A stretch of DNA of 64,000 bases. Origin: Nonomuraea sp. NBC_00507 (GTDB lineage Bacteria; Actinomycetota; Actinomycetes; Streptosporangiales; Streptosporangiaceae). Each line of letters starts with the position of its first letter. The first letter of the stretch is position 1. Location: the NCBI RefSeq assembly GCF_036013525.1, contig NZ_CP107853.1, positions 9,362,001 through 9,426,000 of the forward strand, in the 5' to 3' direction. Below are positions 17,523 through 26,530 of the stretch, piece after piece. The notes beneath the pieces are model-generated. The model was not told where the DNA came from. It ran no database searches and saw only the letters and a list, made by a program, of their open reading frames with translations. Made by a program: the position numbers and the translations under genes.

Positions 17523-18337
17523 TGCGTTGGCTTCTCCGCGGATTCCTCGTAGTCGTCCCCCACCGCGACGTCCCCGTCGTCGGAGCCCGTCCAGGTCACG
17601 TGCAGGTCCCCGAGCGGCTCGACCTGCTCGAACGTGACCGCCGACTCCCGGAACAGCTCCAGCACCGCCAGGAACCGCGCGATGACCTCGTAGGTGCCCT
17701 CGCAGTCGGACACCAGCGCACGGAAGGTGGCCCGCCGCAGCCGGCGCAGGTGCATGACCAGGAGCGCGGCCTGCTCTTTGACGCTCGCCAGGGGCTGGTA
17801 AATGTGCCCGACACTCACGGTGGGCGGCAGCTTGGGGATGAAGGCGCGCGCTGCGATCTTGGCGAGTTGCTCGGGCCCGATGCCCAGCACGAGCTCGGGC
17901 AGCAGGTTGGCGAACTGCGGCTCCATCGGCACAGTGCGTGGGAAACGCAGCGCCTCCTCCGCCATCCGGCCCGCGAAGATCTTCGCCACCTCTTTGTACG
18001 CCTTGTACTGCAGCAACCGGGCGAACAGCAGGTCCCTGGCCTCCAGCAGCGCCAGGTCCTCCTCGTCCTCCACCTCGCCGGAGGGCAGCAGCCGGGCTGC
18101 CTTCAGATCCAGCAGCGTGGCCGCCACCAGCAGGAAGTGGCTGGTCTGGTCGAGGTCCCACTCGGGCCCGCGCGAACGGATGTACGCGATGAACTCGTCG
18201 GTGACCTTGGAGAGTGAGACCTCGGTGATGTCCAGCTTGTGCTTGGCGATGAGGCCGAGGAGCAGATCGAAGGGTCCCTCGAAGACGTCCAGGTGGACCT
18301 GGAAACCCCGAGGTTCGCTCTGCTCAGCGGTGGTCAC
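17519..18337 (-). CDS. scpA: segregation and condensation protein ScpA
   Basis: The kleisin subunit that bridges the SMC head and neck and recruits ScpB for chromosome compaction. The 272-residue protein has the diagnostic N terminus (FQVHLDVFEGPFDLLLGLIAKHKLDI), the LLVAATLLDLKAARLLP helix and a C-terminal winged helix (ALVSDCEGTYEVIARFLAVLELFRE) ending in a short acidic tail. The GTG at 18337 overlaps the parA stop (GTGA), and its own stop overlaps the scpB start, giving the tight parA-scpA-scpB chain usual in actinobacteria. Confidence 0.96.
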   Translation of the reverse strand: MTTAEQSEPRGFQVHLDVFEGPFDLLLGLIAKHKLDITEVSLSKVTDEFIAYIRSRGPEWDLDQTSHFLLVAATLLDLKAARLLPSGEVEDEEDLALLEARDLLFARLLQYKAYKEVAKIFAGRMAEEALRFPRTVPMEPQFANLLPELVLGIGPEQLAKIAARAFIPKLPPTVSVGHIYQPLASVKEQAALLVMHLRRLRRATFRALVSDCEGTYEVIARFLAVLELFRESAVTFEQVEPLGDLHVTWTGSDDGDVAVGDDYEESAEKPTQ

Positions 18338-19275
18338 CTGGACATTGTCGCAGGCTCCGGCCAGCGAGACAGCACCTCACGGGCCAGCTCACGGTAAGCG
18401 TTGGCGCCGAGGGACGACGGGTCGAACGTGGTGATCGGCTCGCCGGCCACGGTCGCGTCAGGGAACCGCACCGTACGGTTGATCACGGTGTGGAACACCT
18501 TGTCGCCGAACGCCTCCACCGTGCGGGCGAGCACCTCGCGCCCGTGCAGGGTGCGGGCGTCGTACATGGTGGCGAGCAGGCCCTCGATCTCGAGGTCCTC
18601 GTTGAGGCGCTCCTGGACCTTGGAGATGGTGTCCATGAGCAGCGCCACGCCGCGCAGCGCGAAGAACTCGCACTCCAGCGGCACCATGACGCCGTGGGCG
18701 CAGGTCAGCGCGTTGATCGTGAGCAGGCCCAGGGACGGCTGACAGTCGATGAGGCACACGTCGTAGTGCGGCAGCAGCGGCTTGATCACGCGGCCGAGCA
18801 CCTGCTCGCGCGCCACCTCGGTGACGAGCTGCACTTCGGCCGCGGACAGGTCGATGTTGCTCGGCAGCAGGTCGAGCCCCTCGACACCGGTCCCGAGCAG
18901 CACGTCCTCAGCGGTGACGTTGCGCTCCATGAGCAGGTTGTAGACAGTCAGGTCGAGCTGGAGCGGGTTGATGCCCAGCCCGACAGAGAGCGCGCCCTGC
19001 GGGTCGAAGTCGACCAGCAGCACCTTGAGGCCGTATTCGACCAGCGCGGCGCCCAGATTGATAGTGGTCGTGGTCTTGCCGACCCCGCCCTTCTGATTGA
19101 CCATCGCGACCACGCGCGCGGGGCCGTGCACGGCAGGGGGCACCGGTTCTGGGAACACCGGTCTGGGCCGCTGTGTGGGCCCGAGGTTGACGCCATTGGA
19201 AGGCGCGTTGCTTTTCGTGCCGCCCCAGGGGTTGTCGGGGGTCCCCGGGGTTGAACCCTTGGTCGTCACAGTCAC
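18334..19275 (-). CDS. parA: ParA/Soj-family ATPase
   Basis: A Walker-type ATPase of 313 residues. After an unstructured 50-residue N terminus come the deviant Walker A KGGVGKTTT, the A' motif LLVDFDPQGALSVGLG, and Walker B VCLIDCQPSLGLL. This copy is the one linked to scpAB in actinobacteria, distinct from the parAB pair near the origin, and probably helps position condensin or chromosome; its exact role is not settled. GTG start at 19275 with GGGAGG upstream. It is the first gene of the parA-scpA-scpB-rluB unit. Confidence 0.92.
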   Translation of the reverse strand: MTVTTKGSTPGTPDNPWGGTKSNAPSNGVNLGPTQRPRPVFPEPVPPAVHGPARVVAMVNQKGGVGKTTTTINLGAALVEYGLKVLLVDFDPQGALSVGLGINPLQLDLTVYNLLMERNVTAEDVLLGTGVEGLDLLPSNIDLSAAEVQLVTEVAREQVLGRVIKPLLPHYDVCLIDCQPSLGLLTINALTCAHGVMVPLECEFFALRGVALLMDTISKVQERLNEDLEIEGLLATMYDARTLHGREVLARTVEAFGDKVFHTVINRTVRFPDATVAGEPITTFDPSSLGANAYRELAREVLSRWPEPATMSR

Positions 19276-19322
19276 CAGCTCGAACCTCCCTGACGATCCC
19301 GAACCGGACCGTCCGGACGGAC

Positions 19323-19350
19323 ACTATGGCGTCACCACTTAACGCGGCAA
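19323..19350 (-). promoter_or_regulatory. candidate promoter of the parA-scpAB-rluB operon
   Basis: Read leftward: TTGCCG (-35, 19350-19345), 16 bases, CATAGT (-10, 19328-19323), about 48 bases before the parA GTG. It is the best match in the 117-base gap between xerD and parA. Confidence 0.4.
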
Positions 19351-19392
19351 GGCGGCACGCCGAGGGCGCCGCACGTCGCAAAAGACTATAGA

Positions 19393-20298
19393 TCACTGAC
19401 GGGCGCGAGGATGCGCGGCGGCATAGACCTCGCGGAGCCTGTCGACCGTGACCAGGGTGTAGACCTGTGTGGTCGTCACCGAGGCGTGGCCGAGCAACTC
19501 CTGCACCACCCTAACGTCAGCCCCGCCGTCCAACAGATGAGTTGCGAAGGAATGCCGGAGAACGTGGGGACTTATCCTGTCGAGTCCGGCGCGTTCGGCG
19601 GCTGTCTGGAGCACCTCCCAGGCTCCCTGCCTGGTCAGACGCCCGCCCCGGGCGTTCAGGAAGACGGCGGGGGTGCCCCGTCCGTGGGCGAGCAGTCCGG
19701 GCCGGGCACGCACCACGTACGCGTCCAGGGCGGAGCGGGCATAACGCCCCAAAGGCACGACGCGCGTACGGCCGCCCTTGCCGCGCAGGCGTACCTGCTC
19801 GTCTTCGAGGTCGTCCACGGCCAGCCCGACGGCTTCGGAGATGCGGGCGCCGGTGCCGTACAGGACTTCGAGCAGGGCGCGGTTGCGCAGCGTCAGGGGC
19901 GCGCCGTCGGGGCCGGAGGCGGCGATGAGCCGTTCGACCTCGTCCACGGCGACGGCCTTGGGGAGCCTGCGGAGCTGGCGCGGCGGGCGCACCTGGTGGG
20001 CGGGGTCGTGGGCGGTGACGCCCTCACGGAGGGCGAAACGGTGCAGCCCGCGCACGGCGGACACGGCGCGGGCGGCCGAGCTGGCGACCAGCGCCGGGTG
20101 CTCGCCGTCGCCCTCGCGCAACGCGGCGAGGAAGGCCTGGACATCGGCCTCCCCCACCTCGTCGAGCTCGGCGCGGCCGCGCGCCTGCAGGTGCTCGAAG
20201 TAGCGGCGCAGGTCACGGCGGTAGGACGCGAGCGTGTTGGCGGCCAGGCCCCGCTCCACCGCCAGATGGGCGAGGTAGCTGGAGAGCACTGCCTCCAC
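19393..20298 (-). CDS. xerD: site-specific tyrosine recombinase XerD
   Basis: Resolves chromosome dimers at dif together with XerC. The 301-residue protein has the SAM-like N-terminal core-binding domain ([23 protein letters not shown]) and a catalytic domain with all active-site residues visible: Arg in [12 protein letters not shown], Lys in [20 protein letters not shown], the second His in [11 protein letters not shown] and the Tyr nucleophile in VYT. Length and position, between the NUDIX gene and parA, fit housekeeping XerD rather than a phage integrase. GTG start at 20298, 15 bases after the NUDIX stop. Confidence 0.94.
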   Translation of the reverse strand: MEAVLSSYLAHLAVERGLAANTLASYRRDLRRYFEHLQARGRAELDEVGEADVQAFLAALREGDGEHPALVASSAARAVSAVRGLHRFALREGVTAHDPAHQVRPPRQLRRLPKAVAVDEVERLIAASGPDGAPLTLRNRALLEVLYGTGARISEAVGLAVDDLEDEQVRLRGKGGRTRVVPLGRYARSALDAYVVRARPGLLAHGRGTPAVFLNARGGRLTRQGAWEVLQTAAERAGLDRISPHVLRHSFATHLLDGGADVRVVQELLGHASVTTTQVYTLVTVDRLREVYAAAHPRARQ

Positions 20299-20313
20299 GA
20301 ACCGGTCCTTCCG

Positions 20314-20922
20314 TCACGCCTCCGGGGCGTCGGCGGGACGCAAGCAATCGAATCCCTCAACCGAAGCCGCATATGCGGCGAGGATACCGGCCACGGCCGG
20401 GGAATTGTGGATCATTCCCATGAGCGCCTTCTCCACCGCGTCGGCCAGGGGGATCCATTCGACCGGCATGTCGATTTCCTCGTGCCGGTGGACGAAGCCG
20501 TTCTCCTCGTCGGGGATCTTGGACAGGTCGCGGGCGAGGAAGACCCGGATGCGCTCGTCGCTCATTCCGGGCGAGGTGCGCAGGTCGATGAGCGTCTGCC
20601 AGGTCCCGGCCCGGTATCCGGCCTCCTCGGCGAGCTCCCGAGCCGCCCCTTCGACCAGCGCTTCCCCTTCCACGTCCCGGATCCCGGCCGGCAGCTCCCA
20701 CATCAGCTGCCGGGTGGGATGCCGATACTGCCTGATCATCAGGACGCGGTCGCGGTCGTCGAGGGCCAGCACGGCGACCGCGCCGGGATGCACCACGTAG
20801 TCGCGGTCGGCGACCTCGTCGCGGGGCATCTTGACGGTGTCGGTGACCACGCGGATGACGCGGCCCTCGAACCGTTCCTTCGTCTCAACGACCTCCCACG
20901 CCTCAGGCATGTCTGCGGTCAT
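20314..20922 (-). CDS. NUDIX hydrolase, ADP-ribose pyrophosphatase type
   Basis: A 202-residue NUDIX enzyme that likely hydrolyses ADP-ribose to AMP and ribose-5-phosphate. The Nudix box is intact (GEALVEGAARELAEEAGY, matching GX5EX7REUXEEXGU), preceded by the RQYRHPTRQLMWELPAG strand typical of ADP-ribose pyrophosphatases. The start is ATG 20922. That ATG is the last base triplet of a 70-bp dispersed repeat (20920-20989), which therefore supplies the leader and ribosome binding site of this gene. It sits between pyrG and xerD, a conserved order. Confidence 0.92.
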   Translation of the reverse strand: MTADMPEAWEVVETKERFEGRVIRVVTDTVKMPRDEVADRDYVVHPGAVAVLALDDRDRVLMIRQYRHPTRQLMWELPAGIRDVEGEALVEGAARELAEEAGYRAGTWQTLIDLRTSPGMSDERIRVFLARDLSKIPDEENGFVHRHEEIDMPVEWIPLADAVEKALMGMIHNSPAVAGILAAYAASVEGFDCLRPADAPEA

Positions 20923-20989
20923 GGTCGCGCTCCCCCGGGGGCTGCGCTGGTCACGCAAGCTACCGCTCTCCGCCCCCGGCTCGCCGCTC
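20920..20989 (-). repeat. dispersed ~70-bp repeat, copy A
   Basis: This segment is about 91% identical to 41621-41689, with a 32-bp perfectly identical core (20945-20976). Here it fills the gap between pyrG and the NUDIX gene and ends exactly at the NUDIX ATG. The other copy lies inside a coding sequence in the same orientation relative to its gene. Function unknown. Confidence 0.85.
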
Positions 20990-20998
20990 TGGTGATTC

Positions 20999-22708
<1,710 letters not shown>

Positions 22709-22774
22709 TCAGGATATCAAACAACGCCCCTCACATGCCCGAACAGACATGACCTAGCGGTAACTTTGGTCGCT

Positions 22775-23437
22775 ATGGCATTAGTACGGCGGGCTGTGGG
22801 CACGCTGATTCACCGTACCTACACGGCGATCCGCCACGCGGGCGCGATCTCTCCGGCTTCTCCGGCCGGTTACCGATTCCGCCGGTTGGGCGACGGGGTC
22901 AGCATCGCGTTCCCCCCGGGCGCCATCTTCGGCGAGCAGTGGATCGAGATCGGCGACCACACGCTGATCGGCGAGCGCGTGTCGCTCTCGTGCGGCATGA
23001 TGCCGGGCCCGGACCTCGGCCCGGACTCGATCCTGCGGATCGGCCGCGGCTGCTCGATCGGCCGGGGCTCGCACATCGTGGCCCACCAGTCGATCGACAT
23101 CGGCGACGACGTCTTCACCGGCCCGTACGTCTACATCACCGACCAGAACCACGTCTACGACGACCCGGACGTGCCGATCGGCCGGCAGTGGCCGCGCAAC
23201 AGCCCGGTCTCGATCGGCTCAGGCTCCTGGCTGGGCGCGGGGGCGATCATCCTGCCGGGCACCACGCTGGGCCGCCAGTGCGTGGTGGCAGGCGGGGCGG
23301 TGGTCCGCGGGACCTTCCCCGACCACAGCGTGGTCGCCGGGGTGCCGGCCAAGCGGGTGCGCGGTTACACGCCGCACCTGGGCTGGCACGCCCCGAACGG
23401 CGCCGTCGAACCGGGGATGGACCGAACATCCTTCTAA
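22775..23437 (+). CDS. hexapeptide-repeat acyltransferase
   Basis: A 220-residue left-handed beta-helix (LbH) protein of the sugar O-acetyltransferase type. Successive hexapeptide turns are visible from about residue 50 (IEIGDHTLIGERVSL, ILRIGRGCSIGRGSHI, SIDIGDDVFTGPYVYI), followed by the acceptor-loop motif DQNHVYDDPD and the terminal coil SGSWLGAGAIILPGTTLG. The closing VVAGVPAKRVRGY is standard for CoA-dependent acetyltransferases. Substrate unknown; it may modify a surface glycan. ATG 22775 was chosen as the first start after the divergent pyrG promoter region. Confidence 0.87.
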   Translation: MALVRRAVGTLIHRTYTAIRHAGAISPASPAGYRFRRLGDGVSIAFPPGAIFGEQWIEIGDHTLIGERVSLSCGMMPGPDLGPDSILRIGRGCSIGRGSHIVAHQSIDIGDDVFTGPYVYITDQNHVYDDPDVPIGRQWPRNSPVSIGSGSWLGAGAIILPGTTLGRQCVVAGGAVVRGTFPDHSVVAGVPAKRVRGYTPHLGWHAPNGAVEPGMDRTSF

Positions 23438-23453
23438 CCGTTAGCGTCGTGTC

Positions 23454-24578
23454 ATGCGGACCGCCATCTGTGAGCGCCTGGGCATCGAGTTCCCCCTGTT
23501 CGCCTTCAGCCACTGCCGGGACGTGGTGGCGGCGGTCACGAACGCGGGCGGGTTCGGGGTGCTGGGCGCGATCGCGTACTCACCGGAGCAGCTCGACACC
23601 GAGCTGACGTGGATCGACGAGCGGGTCGGCGGCCGGCCGTACGGCGTGGACGTGCTCGTACCCGGCAAGATCGACGACTCGGCGCTGGACCGGCGCGCGC
23701 ACCTGCTGGACTTCATCCCCGACCGGCACCGCGACTTCGTCACGCACCTGCTGGCCAAGTACGGCGTGAGCGCGCCGGCGCAGCCCCTGACGGCGGTGGC
23801 GGACGAGCTCGGCAGGCGGGTCACGGCGGCGGGGGCGACGGGGCTGATCGACGTGGCGTTGAAGCACCCGATCGGGCTGATCGCCAGCGCCCTGGGCCCG
23901 CCCCCGGGGGAGATGGTGGCGAAGGCCAGACAGGCGGGCGTGCCGGTGGCCGCGCTGGTCGGCACGGTGGAGCACGCCCGCAGGCAGGTGGCCGCCGGTG
24001 CGGACCTCATCGTCGCGCAGGGCACCGAGGCGGGCGGGCACACCGGTGAGATCGCCACGATGGTGCTGGTGCCGCAGGTCGTGGACGCGGTCGCGCCCGT
24101 GCCCGTGCTGGCGGCCGGAGGGATCGCGTCGGGGCGGCAGATGGCCGCGGCCATGGCGCTCGGCGCGGACGGCGTGTGGTGCGGCTCGGTGTGGCTGACC
24201 ACGGAGGAGGCGGAGACGGCGCCCGCCGTCAAACGCAAGATGCTGGCCGCGTCGTCGCTGGACACGGTCAGGTCCAGGTCGCGTACGGGCAAGCCGGCCC
24301 GCCAGCTCAAGTCGGCCTGGACGGAGGAGTGGGACTCCGGGCCGGAGAGCCCGGGGCCGCTGGGGATGCCGCTGCAGATCCTGCTGTCGGAGGGGGCGAT
24401 GGCCCGCATCGGGGCGGCGGCGGAGAAGGGCGAGCCGGGGGCCGTGGACCTGGTCAACTACTACGTGGGGCAGGTCGTGGGCCAGCTCGACCAGGTGAAG
24501 CCGGCCCGCGAGGTGGTCTACGACATGATCAGCGAGTTCGGCGAAGCGGTGGAGCGTCTGGCGCGCCTGTCCGAGTGA
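23454..24578 (+). CDS. nitronate monooxygenase family FMN enzyme
   Basis: A 374-residue TIM-barrel flavoprotein related to 2-nitropropane dioxygenase / nitronate monooxygenase, which oxidises alkyl nitronates such as propionate 3-nitronate. The barrel shows AVTNAGGFGVLGA near the N terminus, the phosphate-binding AQGTEAGGHTGE (about 190) and VLAAGGIASGRQMAAAMALGADGVWCG (about 215-240). The GGHTG His is in the usual catalytic position. It follows the acyltransferase gene by 16 bases, and its 3' end overlaps the convergent sugar-kinase gene by 50 bases. Confidence 0.86.
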   Translation: MRTAICERLGIEFPLFAFSHCRDVVAAVTNAGGFGVLGAIAYSPEQLDTELTWIDERVGGRPYGVDVLVPGKIDDSALDRRAHLLDFIPDRHRDFVTHLLAKYGVSAPAQPLTAVADELGRRVTAAGATGLIDVALKHPIGLIASALGPPPGEMVAKARQAGVPVAALVGTVEHARRQVAAGADLIVAQGTEAGGHTGEIATMVLVPQVVDAVAPVPVLAAGGIASGRQMAAAMALGADGVWCGSVWLTTEEAETAPAVKRKMLAASSLDTVRSRSRTGKPARQLKSAWTEEWDSGPESPGPLGMPLQILLSEGAMARIGAAAEKGEPGAVDLVNYYVGQVVGQLDQVKPAREVVYDMISEFGEAVERLARLSE

Positions 24579-25605
24579 AGACGTACAGGTAGGGGTGGCG
24601 TGGCCGGACCGAGCCGTCGGCGGCGGCCTTGGCCAGGGCGAGCGCGCCATCGGCCGAGGTCCCGAGGGGCGGCGTGAAGCGGGCGCCGGGCAGCGACTCG
24701 CGCACGGTGCTCTGGAACGGCTCCATGAGCAGGTCCGCGGCCTCGAAGAGGCGGCCGCCCCAGGAGAAGACCGGTTCGAGACCGGCCGCGGCGGCGACGG
24801 CCGTCTGGCCGAGCTGCCGGCCGGCCTCGGTCCAGATCCGCCGGGCGACGGCGTCGCCCGCGCGGGCCGCCTCGCCGACGCACGGCGCGAACGCCGCCAG
24901 GTGGTGTGCCGCGGAGCCCGACTCGTAGACGAGCGCCACCAGGTCGAGGGGGTGGCCGTAGCGGGCCATCATGCGTTCGAGCAGGGCGGCCGAGCCGCCG
25001 GCCCGGCCGTCGTGGGCACGCAGGGCGGCGTGCAGGCCCTGCGCGCCGACCCAGGCGCCGCCGCCGTGGTCGCCGAGCAGGTGCCCCCACCCGTCGGCCT
25101 GGTTCCAGACGTCTTTCAGGTCGGTGCCGAGCGTGATGACGCCGGTGCCCGCGGCCACGACGACCCCCGGCTGGAAACCGAGCGCGCCCACGTGCGTCGT
25201 CACCATGTCACCGGCGACCACGAGCGTGCCCAGCGCGAGCCGCTCCCGCAGCGCCCGCCACAAGGTGCCGGGATCCTTGACCAGGCCGGGCAGACCGGTC
25301 ACCCCCACCGCCATGCCGGCCAGCCGGTCGAGAGCCGGCAGGGCGTCCGGCCCCGGCGCTCCGGTCTCCTGTCCGAACCCGGCGATCCGAGCGGGGGTCG
25401 CGTGCTCGAAACCGGCGGTCCTGGCCGGGGTCGCGTTCTCCACGACCGTGGCGATCCGGGCGGCGAGCCGGTCGAGGTCGACGCGGCCCTGGTCGCGTGG
25501 CACCGGCGCCGAGTCCTCCCCGTAGGCGCTCACCCCTCCGGTCTCGATCCGGGCCCTGACTCCCCCGCCGCCGACGTCCACGCCGGCGAATCCGGCCCGG
25601 CTCAC
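24529..25605 (-). CDS. BadF/BadG-family sugar kinase (GlcNAc kinase-like)
   Basis: A 358-residue ASKHA-fold ATPase of the BadF/BadG/BcrA group, the group that includes N-acetylglucosamine kinases. The phosphate-1 loop is GVDVGGGGVRARI at the N terminus, the phosphate-2 region is AAGTGVITLG (about 150), and the adenosine loop is around SWGGRLFEAADLL. A duplicated 8-residue stretch (ATPARTAGF / ATPARIAGF) lies at about 59-77. The GTG start overlaps the murQ stop by 4 bases, so kinase and etherase are coupled. With GH89 upstream, GlcNAc or MurNAc phosphorylation is the likely job; this is inference from context. Confidence 0.85.
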   Translation of the reverse strand: MSRAGFAGVDVGGGGVRARIETGGVSAYGEDSAPVPRDQGRVDLDRLAARIATVVENATPARTAGFEHATPARIAGFGQETGAPGPDALPALDRLAGMAVGVTGLPGLVKDPGTLWRALRERLALGTLVVAGDMVTTHVGALGFQPGVVVAAGTGVITLGTDLKDVWNQADGWGHLLGDHGGGAWVGAQGLHAALRAHDGRAGGSAALLERMMARYGHPLDLVALVYESGSAAHHLAAFAPCVGEAARAGDAVARRIWTEAGRQLGQTAVAAAAGLEPVFSWGGRLFEAADLLMEPFQSTVRESLPGARFTPPLGTSADGALALAKAAADGSVRPRHPYLYVFTRTGAPDAPPLRRTR

Positions 25606-26519
25606 TGGGCGCGCCCGCGCTCGGCCGGGTGGGAGAGCGCGGCCACGGCCGCCCTGACGCCCTGGTGCGCGCCGAGTGCCGCCCGGGCCTCAGTGGCGGA
25701 GCAGCCGGTGAGCAGCCGTACGAGCGCCTCCGGGATGGCCCCGTCCGCCTCGGCGAGGGCGCTGCGGCAGGCCTCCGCGCCGGCGCCGGTGGCCTCCATG
25801 AGCAGGCTCACCGCACGCTCGGCCAGCTTGGCGTTGGTGGCCACCAGCCCGACCATGAGGTTCCCGTACGTCCGCCCGGCCTTGATCATCAAGGCGGTCG
25901 AGAACGCGTTCAGCATCACCTTGGTCGCCGTGCCGGCCTTGAGCCGGGTGGACCCGGTCAGCGCCTCCGGCCCGGTGTCGGCGACGACCAGGATCTCGGC
26001 CAGGTCACGCAGCGGCGCGTCCGGGTTGCAGGTGATCAGCACCGTGAGGGCGCCCCCGGCCCCGGCCGCGCGCAGGGCGCCGGCGACGTATCTCGTCGAA
26101 CCCGACGCCGTGATCCCCACCGCCACGTCCCCGGGACCGAGGGCCTGGGCGTCGGCCTCGCCCAGCGACTCGGCGTCCTCACGGTCGATGGAGGAGTCGG
26201 TGAGCGCGGCGGCCCCGCCGGCGAAGTGCGCCGTGAACAGCTCGCGCGCCACCCCGAACGTCGGCGTGATCTCGGTGGCGTCCAGCACGGCGAGCCGCCC
26301 CGACGCGCCGGCGCCGAAGTAGTGGACGCGACCGCCCGCGGCCAGGCGCCGATGCGCCGCGTCCACCGCGAGGGCGAGCGGCCCGGTGGCGGCGCGGGCC
26401 GCCTCGACGGCGCGGGCGTCCTCCTCCAGCAGCAGCCGGAGGACGTCGCCGGACTCCAGGGTGTCGATGTCGGCGGTGCGGGGGTTGCGGAGTTCCGTGG
26501 GCGGTGCCGCCTGGCTCAT
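25602..26519 (-). CDS. murQ: N-acetylmuramic acid 6-phosphate etherase
   Basis: Cleaves the lactyl ether of MurNAc-6-phosphate to give GlcNAc-6-phosphate in cell-wall sugar recycling. The 305-residue SIS-fold enzyme has the phosphosugar-binding motif VHYFGAGASGRLAVLDATE, the second motif VGITASGSTRYV, and SRLKAGTATKVMLNAFS-type residues where MurQ carries its catalytic region. Three in-frame ATGs lie at 26534, 26522 and 26519; GAGGAG is best spaced for 26519. The first of these overlaps the stop of the GH89 gene, so GH89-murQ-kinase form one operon. Confidence 0.9.
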   Translation of the reverse strand: MSQAAPPTELRNPRTADIDTLESGDVLRLLLEEDARAVEAARAATGPLALAVDAAHRRLAAGGRVHYFGAGASGRLAVLDATEITPTFGVARELFTAHFAGGAAALTDSSIDREDAESLGEADAQALGPGDVAVGITASGSTRYVAGALRAAGAGGALTVLITCNPDAPLRDLAEILVVADTGPEALTGSTRLKAGTATKVMLNAFSTALMIKAGRTYGNLMVGLVATNAKLAERAVSLLMEATGAGAEACRSALAEADGAIPEALVRLLTGCSATEARAALGAHQGVRAAVAALSHPAERGRAQ

Positions 26520-26530
26520 CATGCTCCTCG

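Noticed and set aside
19393..20298. Tyrosine recombinase as a sign of a prophage or integrative element
   Set aside because: Sequence, length and linkage to parA-scpAB match housekeeping XerD; no att repeats or phage genes are nearby.
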